Source: Pseudomonas sp. MYb185 (lineage in GTDB: Bacteria; Pseudomonadota; Gammaproteobacteria; Pseudomonadales; Pseudomonadaceae). From it: 64,000 nucleotides of DNA. The notes under the pieces are model-generated. The model had not been told where the DNA came from. It searched no databases and saw only the letters and a program-made list of their open reading frames with translations. Both the position numbers and the translations under genes were made by a program. Numbering within the stretch: position 1 is the stretch's first letter; the number at the start of each line of letters is the position of its first letter. Below are positions 43,832 to 52,549 of the stretch, one piece after another. The stretch spans positions 1-64,000 of the forward strand of contig NZ_PCQD01000006.1 in assembly GCF_002979975.1 (NCBI RefSeq). The letters run 5' to 3'.

Positions 43832-45718
43832 ATGGCCGGGCTGATCCCGCAGGGTTTCATCGACGATCTTCTTGGACGCACCGACGTGGTCGAGGTGGTC
43901 GGCTCGCGCGTGAAACTGAAGAAAACCGGCAAGAACTATTCCGCACTCTGCCCGTTCCATAACGAAAAATCACCCTCGTTCAGCGTCAGCCCGGACAAGC
44001 AGTTCTATTACTGCTTCGGCTGTGGCGCCGGCGGCAATGCCATCGGCTTCCTGATGGACTTCGAGCGCCTGGACTTCCCCCAGGCCGTGGAAGAACTGGC
44101 ACGCCAGGCTGGTGTGGACGTACCTCGCGAGGAGCGCAGCGACCGTCGCGGCCAACGCCCCTCACGCCAGGACAGTCCGCTGTATCCGGTGCTGGAGAAT
44201 GCCGCCGCCTACTACCGCCAGCAACTGCGCAAGCACGCACAGCGCAAGCGAGCGGTAGACTATCTGCAGCAGCGCGGCCTGACCGGCCAGATCGCCAAGA
44301 CCTATGACCTGGGCTTCGCGCCGCCCGGCTGGGACAACCTGATGAACCACCTGGCCACCGACAATACCGAACGCAAGGTGTTGATCGAGGCCGGGCTGGT
44401 GGTGGAAAACCCCGACAGCGGCAAGCGCTATGATCGTTTCCGCGACCGCATCGTGTTTCCTATCCGTGACAGCCGCGGGCGGGTCATCGGCTTCGGCGGC
44501 CGGGTGCTGGGGGATGACAAACCCAAGTACCTGAACTCGCCCGAGACCCCGGTGTTCCACAAGGGCCGCGAGCTGTACGGCCTGTACGAGGCACGCCGGC
44601 AGAACCGCCAACTGGAGGACATCCTGGTGGTGGAGGGCTATATGGACGTGATTGCCCTGGCCCAGCACGGGGTGACCAACGCCGTGGCCACCCTCGGTAC
44701 CGCAACCAGCGAAGAGCATCTGAAGCGGCTGTTTCGCATCGTCAACAACGTGGTGTTCTGCTTCGATGGCGACAATGCCGGCCGGCAGGCCGCCTGGCGG
44801 GCCTTGCAGTCCTGCCTGCCGGCGCTGGAGGACGGCCGCCACGTGCGCTTCATGTTCCTCCCCGAAGGCCATGACCCGGACAGCCTGATCCGCAGCGAAG
44901 GCCATGACGCCTTCCGTGCGCGCATGCTGCAACAGGCGCAGCCACTGACCGATTACCTGTTCCGTCATCTGGCTGAAGAGGCGCCGCCGGACAGCCTCGA
45001 AGGCAAGGCACACCTGGCCACGCTGGCGCTGCCGCTGATCGAACAGGTGCCCGGCAACCTGCTGCGTCGCCTGCTGCGCCAGTCGCTGGAGCAGCGTACC
45101 GGGATGGACCTGGACAGCCTGCCGGCAGCACCTGCCGAGCCGGTCAGCGCGCCGCCGAGCGAGTATGACAACGTAGCCTGGGACGGCTATGAGCGGCACT
45201 ACGACGAGACACCCGACTGGACCAGCCAGCCGGCGGTCACCCGTCCCAGCCGGAGCCAGCGCCAACCGCAACGCCAGCGCGACACCAGCGCGGTGGAAAA
45301 TCCGGTCATGAGCGCCACCCGCACCCTGCTGCATCACCCGCACCTGGCCGGCCTGGCGAAACAGGCCAGTCAACTGGCCAACGAGGATGACGAAGAGGCT
45401 CAACTGCTGATCGCGCTGATCGATACCCTGCAGAAAAACCCGCAGTTATCGACCATAGAGCTGCTGGCGAGGTGGCACGGAACGGCCCTGGGAGACCAGC
45501 TCAATCGCCTGGCCGAGAAGGAGTGGCTGCTGAATATTCCCAGCGCCAACCTTGAACAACAGTTTTTCGACACTATAAATACACTAATGGCACGACAGAC
45601 CGACCGTCAGATTCAGCACCTCCTCGACAAGTCGGCACAGACCCCACTCAATACCGAGGAGAAACAGCAGCTGCGGGAGCTCCTGAACAGCCGGCATACA
45701 CCAACTGCCGGGAACTGA
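43832..45718 (+). CDS. dnaG: DNA primase
   Basis: Makes RNA primers for replication. The 628-aa protein has an N-terminal CHC2 zinc finger ([13 protein letters not shown] near 40, [10 protein letters not shown] near 60), the catalytic core with Toprim residues in [11 protein letters not shown] near 267 and [11 protein letters not shown] near 311, a low-complexity linker near 440-480 and a C-terminal helicase-binding domain. The ATG at 43832 ([14 protein letters not shown]) is the standard start; longer frames are not conserved in sequence character. Confidence 0.97.
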   Translation: MAGLIPQGFIDDLLGRTDVVEVVGSRVKLKKTGKNYSALCPFHNEKSPSFSVSPDKQFYYCFGCGAGGNAIGFLMDFERLDFPQAVEELARQAGVDVPREERSDRRGQRPSRQDSPLYPVLENAAAYYRQQLRKHAQRKRAVDYLQQRGLTGQIAKTYDLGFAPPGWDNLMNHLATDNTERKVLIEAGLVVENPDSGKRYDRFRDRIVFPIRDSRGRVIGFGGRVLGDDKPKYLNSPETPVFHKGRELYGLYEARRQNRQLEDILVVEGYMDVIALAQHGVTNAVATLGTATSEEHLKRLFRIVNNVVFCFDGDNAGRQAAWRALQSCLPALEDGRHVRFMFLPEGHDPDSLIRSEGHDAFRARMLQQAQPLTDYLFRHLAEEAPPDSLEGKAHLATLALPLIEQVPGNLLRRLLRQSLEQRTGMDLDSLPAAPAEPVSAPPSEYDNVAWDGYERHYDETPDWTSQPAVTRPSRSQRQPQRQRDTSAVENPVMSATRTLLHHPHLAGLAKQASQLANEDDEEAQLLIALIDTLQKNPQLSTIELLARWHGTALGDQLNRLAEKEWLLNIPSANLEQQFFDTINTLMARQTDRQIQHLLDKSAQTPLNTEEKQQLRELLNSRHTPTAGN

Positions 45719-45731
45719 CAATCAGGCAAAC

Positions 45732-45761
45732 TGGCAAGACACCCTATCTTCAGGGTATAAT
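45732..45761 (+). promoter_or_regulatory. rpoD-proximal sigma-70 promoter
   Basis: A perfect -10 TATAAT at 45756-45761 with a weak -35 TGGCAA at 45732-45737, spacer 18 nt. It lies 46 nt before the rpoD ATG and would give rpoD transcription independent of rpsU and dnaG. Confidence 0.6.
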
Positions 45762-45807
45762 CCGCAGCTTACTTTTTTGCACACCAAGGCATCCACATAG
45801 GGTTGTT

Positions 45808-47673
45808 ATGTCCGGAAAAGCGCAACAGCAATCCCGTCTCAAAGAGCTCATCGCCCGCGGTCGCGAGCAGGGCTACCTGACCTACGCGGAAGTCAACGAC
45901 CATCTGCCTGAGGATATCTCAGATCCGGAACAGGTTGAAGACATCATTCGCATGATCAACGACATGGGAATCACAGTCTTCGAGGCTGCACCCGATGCCG
46001 ATGCCCTGTTGCTGGCAGATAGCGACGCCGACGAGGCCGCCGCGGAAGAAGCCGCCGCGGCCCTGGCCGCCGTCGAGAGCGACATCGGCCGCACCACCGA
46101 CCCGGTACGCATGTACATGCGTGAGATGGGCACCGTCGAGCTGCTGACCCGCGAAGGCGAGATCGAAATCGCCAAGCGCATCGAGGAAGGCATCCGCGAG
46201 GTCATGGCTGCGATTTCCATGTTCCCCGGTACTGTCGATGGCATCCTCGGTGACTACCAGCGCATTACCGAGGAAGGTGGACGCCTGTCGGATATCTTCA
46301 GCGGCTACATCGACCCGGATGATGACGGCCTGTCGGGCACCGACAACGCCATCGTTCCCGGCGAAGCAGTCAAGCCCAAGAGCGACAAGAAAGCGGCTGA
46401 CGATGACGAGGATGAGGAAGAGGAAGCCGAAGAGGACGACACCGAAGAGGAAAGCGACGGTGGTCCGGACCCGGAAGTTGCCCGTCAGCGCTTCGGCGCC
46501 GTTCAGGAGCAGTTGCTCAAGCTCAACAAGGCCCTGAAGAAGCACGAGCGCAGCAGCCCGGAAGTCGTCGCCGAGCTGGAAGCCCTGGCCCTGCTGTTCA
46601 TGCCGATCAAGCTGGTACCCAAGCAATATGATGCTCTGGTAGCTCGTGTGCGCAGCACCCAGGACAGCATCCGCGCTCAGGAACGCGCCATCATGCAGCT
46701 GTGCGTACGTGATGCACGCATGCCGCGTGCCGACTTCCTGCGCAGCTTCCCCGGCAACGAAACCAATGAGCAGTGGATCGATAATCTGCTGGCCAAAGGC
46801 CCGGCCTATGCCGAGGCTCTGGAAGCAGTCAAGGGCGACGTCCTCCGTGCCCAGAAACAGCTGATCGCCCTGGAGCAGGACGCCCAGCTGAGCATTGCCG
46901 ACGTCAAGGACATCAACCGCCGCATGTCGATCGGCGAGGCGCGCGCGCGCCGGGCCAAGAAGGAAATGGTCGAGGCCAACCTGCGTCTGGTGATTTCCAT
47001 CGCCAAGAAGTACACCAACCGTGGCCTGCAGTTCCTCGACCTGATCCAGGAAGGCAACATCGGTCTGATGAAGGCCGTGGACAAGTTCGAATACCGTCGC
47101 GGCTACAAGTTCTCGACCTATGCCACCTGGTGGATCCGTCAGGCGATCACCCGCTCGATCGCCGACCAGGCACGCACCATCCGTATTCCGGTGCACATGA
47201 TCGAGACCATCAACAAGCTCAACCGCATCTCCCGTCAGATGCTGCAGGAAATGGGCCGTGAGCCCACGCCCGAAGAGCTTGGCGAGCGCATGGAAATGCC
47301 CGAGGACAAGATCCGCAAGGTGCTGAAGATCGCCAAGGAGCCGATCTCCATGGAAACCCCCATCGGTGACGACGAAGACTCGCACCTGGGCGATTTCATC
47401 GAGGACAGCACCATGGAATCACCGATCGACTCGGCCACCGTGGAAAGCCTCAAGGAAGCCACCCGCGAAGTGCTCTCCGGCCTCACCGCGCGTGAAGCCA
47501 AGGTACTGCGCATGCGCTTCGGCATCGACATGAACACCGATCACACCCTGGAAGAAGTCGGCAAGCAGTTCGACGTCACCCGGGAGCGGATCCGTCAGAT
47601 CGAAGCCAAGGCCCTGCGCAAGCTGCGTCACCCGACCCGCAGCGACCACCTGCGCAGCTTCCTCGACGAGTAA
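45808..47673 (+). CDS. rpoD: RNA polymerase primary sigma factor RpoD (sigma-70)
   Basis: Housekeeping sigma factor. The 621-aa protein has region 1.1 at the N-terminus ([27 protein letters not shown]), region 1.2 near 95 ([21 protein letters not shown]), a very acidic non-conserved spacer near 190-225, region 2 ([25 protein letters not shown] and [10 protein letters not shown] near 395-450), region 3 and a C-terminal region 4 helix-turn-helix ([23 protein letters not shown]). Length and spacer are typical of pseudomonads. Closed by the terminator at 47691. Confidence 0.98.
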   Translation: MSGKAQQQSRLKELIARGREQGYLTYAEVNDHLPEDISDPEQVEDIIRMINDMGITVFEAAPDADALLLADSDADEAAAEEAAAALAAVESDIGRTTDPVRMYMREMGTVELLTREGEIEIAKRIEEGIREVMAAISMFPGTVDGILGDYQRITEEGGRLSDIFSGYIDPDDDGLSGTDNAIVPGEAVKPKSDKKAADDDEDEEEEAEEDDTEEESDGGPDPEVARQRFGAVQEQLLKLNKALKKHERSSPEVVAELEALALLFMPIKLVPKQYDALVARVRSTQDSIRAQERAIMQLCVRDARMPRADFLRSFPGNETNEQWIDNLLAKGPAYAEALEAVKGDVLRAQKQLIALEQDAQLSIADVKDINRRMSIGEARARRAKKEMVEANLRLVISIAKKYTNRGLQFLDLIQEGNIGLMKAVDKFEYRRGYKFSTYATWWIRQAITRSIADQARTIRIPVHMIETINKLNRISRQMLQEMGREPTPEELGERMEMPEDKIRKVLKIAKEPISMETPIGDDEDSHLGDFIEDSTMESPIDSATVESLKEATREVLSGLTAREAKVLRMRFGIDMNTDHTLEEVGKQFDVTRERIRQIEAKALRKLRHPTRSDHLRSFLDE

Positions 47674-47690
47674 TACCAGCAGCATCGAAA

Positions 47691-47718
47691 ACGCCCGGCT
47701 CGCCGGGCGTTCTTCATT
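47691..47718 (+). terminator. rpoD terminator
   Basis: ACGCCCGG-CTCG-CCGGGCGT followed by TCTTCATT, 17 nt after the rpoD stop: an 8-bp GC-rich stem, 4-nt loop and T-rich tail. Confidence 0.88.
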
Positions 47719-47753
47719 ATGGCCTGCAATTTATTCCAGAATGCTCACAAGCC

Positions 47754-47782
47754 TAGCCACCCACCCCCTCAATCCGTATAAT
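47754..47782 (+). promoter_or_regulatory. tRNA promoter
   Basis: -35 TAGCCA (47754-47759), 17-nt spacer and perfect -10 TATAAT (47777-47782), followed by a GC-rich stretch (CCCCGG) typical of stringently controlled stable-RNA promoters. It lies 27 nt before the tRNA. Confidence 0.7.
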
Positions 47783-47809
47783 TCCCCGGCTGTCGCAATG
47801 TCAGCTTGG

Positions 47810-47886
47810 GGGCCTATAGCTCAGTTGGTCAGAGCAGTCGACTCATAATCGATTGGTCGTAGGTTCAAGTCCTACTGGGCCCACCA
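47810..47886 (+). tRNA. tRNA with CAU anticodon, probably tRNA-Ile2
   Basis: A 77-nt tRNA with encoded CCA. The acceptor stem GGGCCTA pairs with TGGGCCC, the anticodon stem is GTCGA/TCGAT with loop CTCATAA, and the T-arm is GTAGG-TTCAAGT-CCTAC. The anticodon CAT is at 47844-47846. C4-G69 and C5-G68 pairs and the body TTGGTCG/TTCAAGTCC resemble E. coli tRNA-Ile2, whose C34 becomes lysidine, rather than elongator tRNA-Met. Its 3' part is the attachment core of the island that follows. Confidence 0.85.
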
Positions 47887-47889
47887 TTT
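47841..47889 (+). repeat. attL: 49-bp direct repeat within the tRNA 3' end
   Basis: It runs from the base before the anticodon loop to 3 nt past the CCA and is identical to 51055-51103. This is the classical crossover core of tyrosine-integrase elements that insert into tRNA genes and restore the gene. The identity breaks at both ends (G versus A before, C versus T after). Confidence 0.9.
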
Positions 47890-48093
47890 CACTCCCCCTC
47901 TTGACGCCACTCTTCTCCGAACCATCGTTTGGTCGGCTTGGCCGCGCCATCGTGAAAGTGCCGACCTGATTCAGCACATCAATTACACCAGCTTCACCCA
48001 TCTATGCCTTCGACTCCTGGGCTCGACATTAAGCTTGTAACGCTGCGCCTGACTTCCGCCGAACGGATAAATAATTCAGGATGGCGCTGCAAT

Positions 48094-48176
48094 AAATTTA
48101 GTAAATAACATTGCATAAAACCTAAATCCTCGATAGATTAAGATTTACCGACCATATCAGAAAATACACTAAATTT
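48094..48176. promoter_or_regulatory. AT-rich upstream region with inverted repeat before the HTH gene
   Basis: AAATTTAGT at 48094-48102 and ACTAAATTT at 48168-48176 form a perfect 9-bp inverted repeat 65 nt apart, ending 24 nt before the gene. It may be the operator of the HTH protein itself. Several TATAAT-like strings occur between the arms, none clearly spaced. Confidence 0.4.
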
Positions 48177-48200
48177 TCCATCAGAATGAGGGATAGAGAA

Positions 48201-49151
48201 ATGGATAGCGGAGCTCTTGTGCAACTGGCGCTGGATGCCTTGTCCTGTCGCCAGAAGGAACTGGCCCTTCACTTGGGAGTGTCACCGACCCAAATCAGCA
48301 AGTGGAAGAAAGGTGAGCATATGTCCCTGGAAATGCAAAACAAGCTTCGCAAAATAGCCAGGATCGGCGACAAAGACCCCTCATTCGTTCTTTGGGCAGG
48401 TTCACTCGAGGAGGCCAACAAGTGGGAGCGGCTTATCCGCTATCTTGCTGAGCTTGCGCAAGATAATGACGAAACGGGATACCGTACTTACCCATTGGAT
48501 GACGAATTGGGGACACTGTGTTGGCACACTGTTCAGGTGTTCATGGATATGGGTGTCAGCATTCCGAAGGAATTCCCTAAGGAACTGGATGTTGACTATG
48601 AAGACCTCGACAGTGAGGATATCGGGAGCCTGATTGACGAGAATCCGTATTCCTCTCTCATCTACAAAGTCTACAATTCGCTTACAGACGTGTATGGCTT
48701 TTATGCCGCCTATGTGGCCGACCTACTGTGGGATGATGAGTTGGAATTATTTGACACACCCGCTGAGAACATCGAGTCAGGCCTAATTTCACTTGCAGCT
48801 TGCAAGATTGAAACAAGCAACGAGTTCGCACCAAAGATAGGGCAATTCAGGCACCAGATCACAAAGGATTACGAGGAATGGCTCAATATCGTCAAGGATC
48901 GGGCCTTCCGTGCAGGAATTCCCTTGAGAGCAGAACTTCTTGGCTTGGTTTACGATTCCGCCGAGGAGCTCGGGCATGAAGCGGAGGCCGAGAGCCTCGG
49001 ATTCAACTCATCACGAGTACATCCTGACATATATATGAACGAACTCTTGGTCGGGATGAGGATCCTTCATCAGGTCTTGCCCGCCATAATGCAAAAACTC
49101 GGAATCGACAAGGAGTTCAAGCTGGACACCTCAGATCTTCGAGTCAGATAG
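48201..49151 (+). CDS. Helix-turn-helix protein of unknown function (island cargo)
   Basis: I do not recognise this protein. The 316 residues start with a Cro/C1-type HTH (RQKELALHLGVSPTQISKWKKGEHM, about 16-40). The remaining 270 residues or so are acidic and mostly helical in character, with SLEEANKWERLIRYLAEL and an Asp/Glu-rich patch DVDYEDLDSEDIGSL, and show no catalytic motif I know. Codons end in A/T far more often than in the flanking core genes, which suggests foreign origin. The ATG at 48201 is preferred (AGGG 8 nt upstream) over 48186, which lacks a site. It could be an island regulator with a large sensor domain, or a phage-related or defence protein. Confidence 0.75.
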   Translation: MDSGALVQLALDALSCRQKELALHLGVSPTQISKWKKGEHMSLEMQNKLRKIARIGDKDPSFVLWAGSLEEANKWERLIRYLAELAQDNDETGYRTYPLDDELGTLCWHTVQVFMDMGVSIPKEFPKELDVDYEDLDSEDIGSLIDENPYSSLIYKVYNSLTDVYGFYAAYVADLLWDDELELFDTPAENIESGLISLAACKIETSNEFAPKIGQFRHQITKDYEEWLNIVKDRAFRAGIPLRAELLGLVYDSAEELGHEAEAESLGFNSSRVHPDIYMNELLVGMRILHQVLPAIMQKLGIDKEFKLDTSDLRVR

Positions 49152-49368
49152 GGCTGAAGATACCACACCCAGTTCCTTGCGCCCGACCGAATTCAGCAGT
49201 TTCGAACGGGCCACTTGGTTTCTTGTCACTGCCCCCCCACTTCTGCATAGTCGATAGGCTGACCCTCTTCACAGCAGCCAATACTGCCTGATTTACTTGT
49301 GATGTTTACGCGATGCTTTGATTTAGCTCCGACTCACCCCTGATAGACAGAGTAACCATCTGCGCCAT

Positions 49369-49660
49369 TCAGTACCCCTCCTCTTTTTGGTGACGAACAA
49401 CCACAATAGCGGCCATCTCTCTTTCGACGCGGTATAGGACAATGTAACCACTGCTGCCGAAGTCGATCAGCCATTCCCGATACTCTGCGTCCATATCGTC
49501 CATGGGACGACCGAGGTTCGGTTGATGGGCCAGCCACCTTGCCCCCCAAACGTATTGCCCTCACGGCCCGCCGTGCAGCGTCGAGATCTATCAGAGCCAG
49601 GAAGCGGTAGAGCCGTTGAACGTCACCCAGTGCTGGCGCTGTCCAAATCAGACGTGACAC
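49369..49660 (-). pseudogene. Frameshifted ParE/RelE-family toxin
   Basis: The N-terminal frame from GTG at 49660 reads SRLIWTAPALGDVQRLYRFL and VRAIRL, a ParE/RelE toxin start. It then leaves frame at a run of six C (plus strand 49542-49547). One frame over, the toxin continues with HQPNLGRPMDDMDAEYREW, then LIDFGSSGYIVLYRV and VVVRHQKEEGY to a stop at 49369, the expected C-terminal half. Deleting one base at or near the run restores a full toxin of about 96 aa. Without that, the read-through product is 108 aa with a nonsense C-terminus. It starts 8 nt after its antitoxin gene. Confidence 0.85.
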
Positions 49661-49668
49661 TCAGGCAA

Positions 49669-49926
49669 CTACGCATCCTCGCCATCTTCAAGTTTCGCCA
49701 ACCAGGCATCGGCCTCCTCAAGCGTCAGGTGCAAGCCCGTCCGCTGATAGTCTTCCCAGGCACGCAGAGCATCCTGTTTCAACGCCTCGCGCTTTTCCTC
49801 ACGCTCGACGTACTGCGCGATGGCCTCGCGCATGATCCAGTGCGAAGTACGGCGGCGCGCTTCAGCCAAGTGCTGTACGCGCCCCTTCAGTTCATCATCA
49901 AGCTTGATGGATGTTGCCGTTGCCAT
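49669..49926 (-). CDS. ParD-type ribbon-helix-helix antitoxin
   Basis: An 85-aa CopG/RHH antitoxin: ATATSIKLDDELKGRVQHLAEARRRTSHWIMREAIAQYVER gives the beta strand and two helices that bind DNA as a dimer; the C-terminal ALRAWEDYQRTGLHLTLEEADAWLAKLE is the toxin-binding tail. It is followed directly by the broken ParE gene. The 25-bp palindrome 14 nt upstream is the likely autoregulatory operator. With the toxin disrupted it may persist as an orphan antitoxin. Confidence 0.88.
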   Translation of the reverse strand: MATATSIKLDDELKGRVQHLAEARRRTSHWIMREAIAQYVEREEKREALKQDALRAWEDYQRTGLHLTLEEADAWLAKLEDGEDA

Positions 49927-49939
49927 GTCGCGGCCTCCC

Positions 49940-49964
49940 TAGTCCGAGGTAATACCTCGGACTA
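49940..49964. promoter_or_regulatory. Palindromic operator of the parDE module
   Basis: A perfect palindrome with 12-bp arms (TAGTCCGAGGTA and TACCTCGGACTA) around a central A, 13 nt before the antitoxin start, where RHH antitoxins usually bind their own promoter. Confidence 0.8.
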
Positions 49965-50058
49965 CCTTAGTCATTTTCCTGTTTTCTGCCCATCGGCGTC
50001 TCCACACCGGAAAGTGCTTAGTGTTCGACCAAAGGTGTACCAACAAGTGATGCCCGAA

Positions 50059-50104
50059 CGGTAAAGTAGCGGTAAACTCACCCGTTCTGGCCATCTTCGC
50101 CAAA
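50059..50104 (+). repeat. Left copy of a 46-bp imperfect direct repeat
   Basis: It matches 50916-50961 at 36 of 46 positions, sharing the internal GGTA-rich string AGTAGCGGTA and the end TTCGCCAAA. It lies just past the 3' side of the PIN toxin gene, so the pair brackets the Phd/PIN module. Confidence 0.7.
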
Positions 50105-50131
50105 AGAAGAAGCTAGGCTGGCGGGCGGTCG

Positions 50132-50563
50132 TTATCGATACAGCGCCTCCCACGGGTTGAGCACGGCCACTCCTGTAAGCTCGAAATCGGCCACGTTGCG
50201 AGTGACTACCGTCATGCCATGCACAAGGGCCGTTGCCGCTATGAGCGCGTCACGCTCACCGCGCTTGTCGGGCACATGCAGCCGGGCGCAGCGTTGCGCC
50301 ACGGCTGTATCGACTGGCAATGTTCGTCCGGAGAACTCCGGCAATACATGTTGCTCCAGCCACGAGCGCAGCATGGCGCCCTGGGTGGCGTCCTTGCGTT
50401 CAATCGACAACACGCCGAGCTCCAGCTCCATGATGGTGATAGCGGACACAAAAAGCTCGGCGGCATCGACGCTTTCAGCCCATGCCGCCACGTTCGGGTC
50501 AGCCTTGCCAACCCGAACCTTTCGCAGTTCGGACACCACGTTGGTGTCGAGAACGAACATCAT
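50132..50563 (-). CDS. PIN-domain toxin (VapC/FitB-like)
   Basis: A 143-aa probable RNase toxin. FVLDTNVVSELRK at the N-terminus holds the first metal Asp, TIMELELGVLSIERKD the Glu, DKRGERDALIAATAL near 100 the central Asp and VVTRNVADFELTGVAVLNPW the last acidic residue, so all four acidic positions of an active PIN domain are present. The ATG at 50563 overlaps the antitoxin stop (ATGA). It probably cleaves tRNA or rRNA as other VapC-type toxins do; the target cannot be read from sequence. Confidence 0.9.
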   Translation of the reverse strand: MMFVLDTNVVSELRKVRVGKADPNVAAWAESVDAAELFVSAITIMELELGVLSIERKDATQGAMLRSWLEQHVLPEFSGRTLPVDTAVAQRCARLHVPDKRGERDALIAATALVHGMTVVTRNVADFELTGVAVLNPWEALYR

Positions 50564-50814
50564 GAGAAATCAGCCGGCTGGGTGCCGATTGTCACACGCG
50601 GCGGTTCAAACTCGATGTCCGCAATGTCCGGCATAGCCAGAGAATCAGCGATGTTGCGACGTTGCCTTGTAAGCCGCTGGTATTCCTCAATGCTCAACAG
50701 CACATGAGCAGGCTTTCCGCGATCAGTGATGAACACAGGACCACTCTTGGCCGCTTTCTTTGCCCGGGTCACATCCTGGTTAAGCTCTCGACTGGATAGG
50801 GTTGTGATGGTCAT
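50560..50814 (-). CDS. Phd/YefM-family antitoxin
   Basis: An 84-aa antitoxin: MTITTLSSRELNQDVTRAKKAAKSGPVFITDRGKPAHVLLSIEEYQRL is the Phd/YefM DNA-binding fold, and the tail around MPDIADIEFEPPRV is the toxin-binding segment. The ATG at 50814 has AGGAGG 7 nt upstream. Paired with a PIN toxin, a common mixed module (as in FitAB-like sets). Confidence 0.9.
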   Translation of the reverse strand: MTITTLSSRELNQDVTRAKKAAKSGPVFITDRGKPAHVLLSIEEYQRLTRQRRNIADSLAMPDIADIEFEPPRVTIGTQPADFS

Positions 50815-50915
50815 GGTGAAACCTCCTACACGAATCACTAATGTAGGTACGTTACTACGCAAATAGAAGACTGTCCATACACGGCGGGCAAGGTATCGTG
50901 ACAAGGGCAACTTGG

Positions 50916-50961
50916 CGGTACAGTAGCGGTACATTCATTAGGTCTGCCCTATTTCGCCAAA
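50916..50961 (+). repeat. Right copy of the 46-bp imperfect direct repeat
   Basis: Partner of 50059-50104 (36 of 46 identical). It ends 93 bp before attR. Between it and attR lies a perfect 9-bp inverted repeat, CTGACACGC (50975-50983) and GCGTGTCAG (51040-51048), possibly integrase arm or excisionase sites. Confidence 0.65.
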
Positions 50962-51054
50962 CTGCGCTAAACTACTGACACGCAAGTACTTTATACTTAA
51001 TTGGATTACGCTCGTATACGCTTGATTTTCCTAGACATAGCGTGTCAGCGGCAA

Positions 51055-51103
51055 ACTCATAATCGATTGGTCGTAGGTTCAAGTCCTACTGGGCCCACCA
51101 TTT
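51055..51103 (+). repeat. attR: tRNA 3'-end duplicate
   Basis: An exact copy of 47841-47889. Only the 3' part of the tRNA is present, with unrelated sequence before it, so it is not a tRNA gene. It marks the right end of the island. Confidence 0.92.
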
Positions 51104-51164
51104 TCCCTACGCAAATTGTTCTTGATACCAGTTGCCCTCCCTGGGACTACTCAGCCTATGAGTT

Positions 51165-52520
51165 CTATCCACCCAGCAATGCGGTGTGGCGTCGAACTCG
51201 TTCAGCCTCGGACCGCGCACGACGGGCAAGTTTGATTGCGAGCTTTACGCTATCGCCCAGGTGGCTTTCCGGGTCGAGTGCCGCCTGAATGCCTTCGCGC
51301 GGCATTATCCTGTTGACGATAGGGTTTCCAATCAGAACCTGTCCCACCGGGCGGTGTGTACGCGCCGCAGTGCTGGCGGCCTCATGCACGACATCATGAG
51401 CAAGCTGCCTGCCCAGACCTGCGCCAGCCAGCTTCATCATCACGTTCTCACAATTGATCAGACCATGGGAAAGCTCCAGATTGGTACGCATTCTGGCCGG
51501 ATTCAGGCGCAGTTTGCCAAGCAACTCTTCAAGCTCAAACAGCATTTTGTTGGCTAACGGGCAGGCCATGTCGATAGCGGCATAGAGGATTTTGCTCGAC
51601 GCCGCGTCCCCCTCATGACTGACCTGGCCAGCCTCCAGCGCCAGATTCACCTGAGCCCTGAGCTGCGCTGCCAGCGCAATGACGTTAACCGACAGTTTTG
51701 GGTTAACTTTCTGTGGCATGGTGCTGCTGCCCACCACGGCATCACCCAGATCCTCATATACTTCGCCGAACTCTTCCGACATCAGTACATACAGCTCCTG
51801 GGCTATTTTCCCACAGGTGGCCGCCAGCAAACCCAGCAACAGGACGTACTCAATGAGATGATCGCTGGCAGACCGGCTCGGGACATCAAAGCAGTGCAGC
51901 GCCAGGTTCCTGGCAAGACTCTTGCTCAATGCCTCGCCCTGACTGCCAAACGAATGCATGGCGCCCACGGCACCACCAAAGATCAGAGCGAACACCCGGG
52001 GTTCCGCAGTCCGCAGCCGCTCCTCATGCCTCAGCAGCTCATCAATCCAGGCGGCGGCCTTGAAGCCAAAGGTGATGGGCAGTGCGTGCCGGCGCTGCGT
52101 CCTGCCGGCCATGACCATGTCAGAGCCGTTCTCGGCCAGCAGGGCCAGGGCCTCAAGACATCCGGCCAGGCTGTTCAGCAACTGCTGATGGGATTGACGG
52201 ATGAGAAGAATCTCAGCGGTTTGCATGACGTTTTGCGTTGTCGCGCCCCAATGCACATAGTCACCCGCATTGCCATCACAGGCGCGGGCCAGAAAGCGCA
52301 CCAGAGAGACGATGGGCGCCTTGGTCACCTCCATATCGCTCAGCAGGGCTGACTGATCGATGCAATCGGCTTTTCCCTTGAGCGTTATCTCCCTGGCTGC
52401 TTCCACAGGGATCATGCCAAGCTCGGCCTGGCTATTGGCCAACGCCACCTCGACGTCCAGCCATGCCTGGATTTTCGAGGATATGCTGAACAGCTCACTT
52501 GCCGGTTTTCCTGACATCAT
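51165..52520 (-). CDS. Fumarase/aspartase-superfamily lyase (PcaB/PurB-like)
   Basis: A 451-aa homologue of 3-carboxy-muconate cycloisomerase and adenylosuccinate lyase. It has YVHWGATTQNVMQTAE near 89 (catalytic His-Thr region), MAGRTQRRHALPITFGFKAAAWIDELL near 136 and the superfamily signature GSSTMPQKVNPK near 265 with its mobile Ser loop. The HERG-type segment of true PcaB is replaced by VSHEGDAASSK, so the substrate may differ. ATG 52520 has GGGGGAG 8 nt upstream; an ATG at 52550 overlapping the hydrolase stop has none. It is the last gene of a long minus-strand run with a PcaD-like hydrolase and a peptide-type ABC importer. Confidence 0.8.
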   Translation of the reverse strand: MMSGKPASELFSISSKIQAWLDVEVALANSQAELGMIPVEAAREITLKGKADCIDQSALLSDMEVTKAPIVSLVRFLARACDGNAGDYVHWGATTQNVMQTAEILLIRQSHQQLLNSLAGCLEALALLAENGSDMVMAGRTQRRHALPITFGFKAAAWIDELLRHEERLRTAEPRVFALIFGGAVGAMHSFGSQGEALSKSLARNLALHCFDVPSRSASDHLIEYVLLLGLLAATCGKIAQELYVLMSEEFGEVYEDLGDAVVGSSTMPQKVNPKLSVNVIALAAQLRAQVNLALEAGQVSHEGDAASSKILYAAIDMACPLANKMLFELEELLGKLRLNPARMRTNLELSHGLINCENVMMKLAGAGLGRQLAHDVVHEAASTAARTHRPVGQVLIGNPIVNRIMPREGIQAALDPESHLGDSVKLAIKLARRARSEAERVRRHTALLGG

Positions 52521-52549
52521 GCTTGTCTCTCCCCCAACCGAATGGCTCA

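Larger units (their letters stand above)
47890..51103. mobile_element. 3.2-kb tRNA-borne genomic island without integrase
   Basis: Bounded by perfect 49-bp repeats, one of them in an intact tRNA gene. The contents are an AT-richer helix-turn-helix gene, a degraded ParDE module and a Phd/PIN toxin-antitoxin module. No integrase, excisionase, replication or transfer gene is found, so the element is either a deletion remnant or moves with help in trans. The first 300 bases (47890-48200) are non-coding and become AT-rich toward the first gene. Confidence 0.85.

Noticed and set aside
47810-47886. Elongator tRNA-Met
   Set aside because: The CAU anticodon allows it, but the acceptor pairs C4-G69 and C5-G68 and the body sequence fit tRNA-Ile2 better; kept as an open alternative at lower weight.
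51055-51103. A second tRNA gene
   Set aside because: Only the anticodon loop to 3' end is present; the 5' half that would form acceptor and D-arm is missing, so it is an att duplicate.
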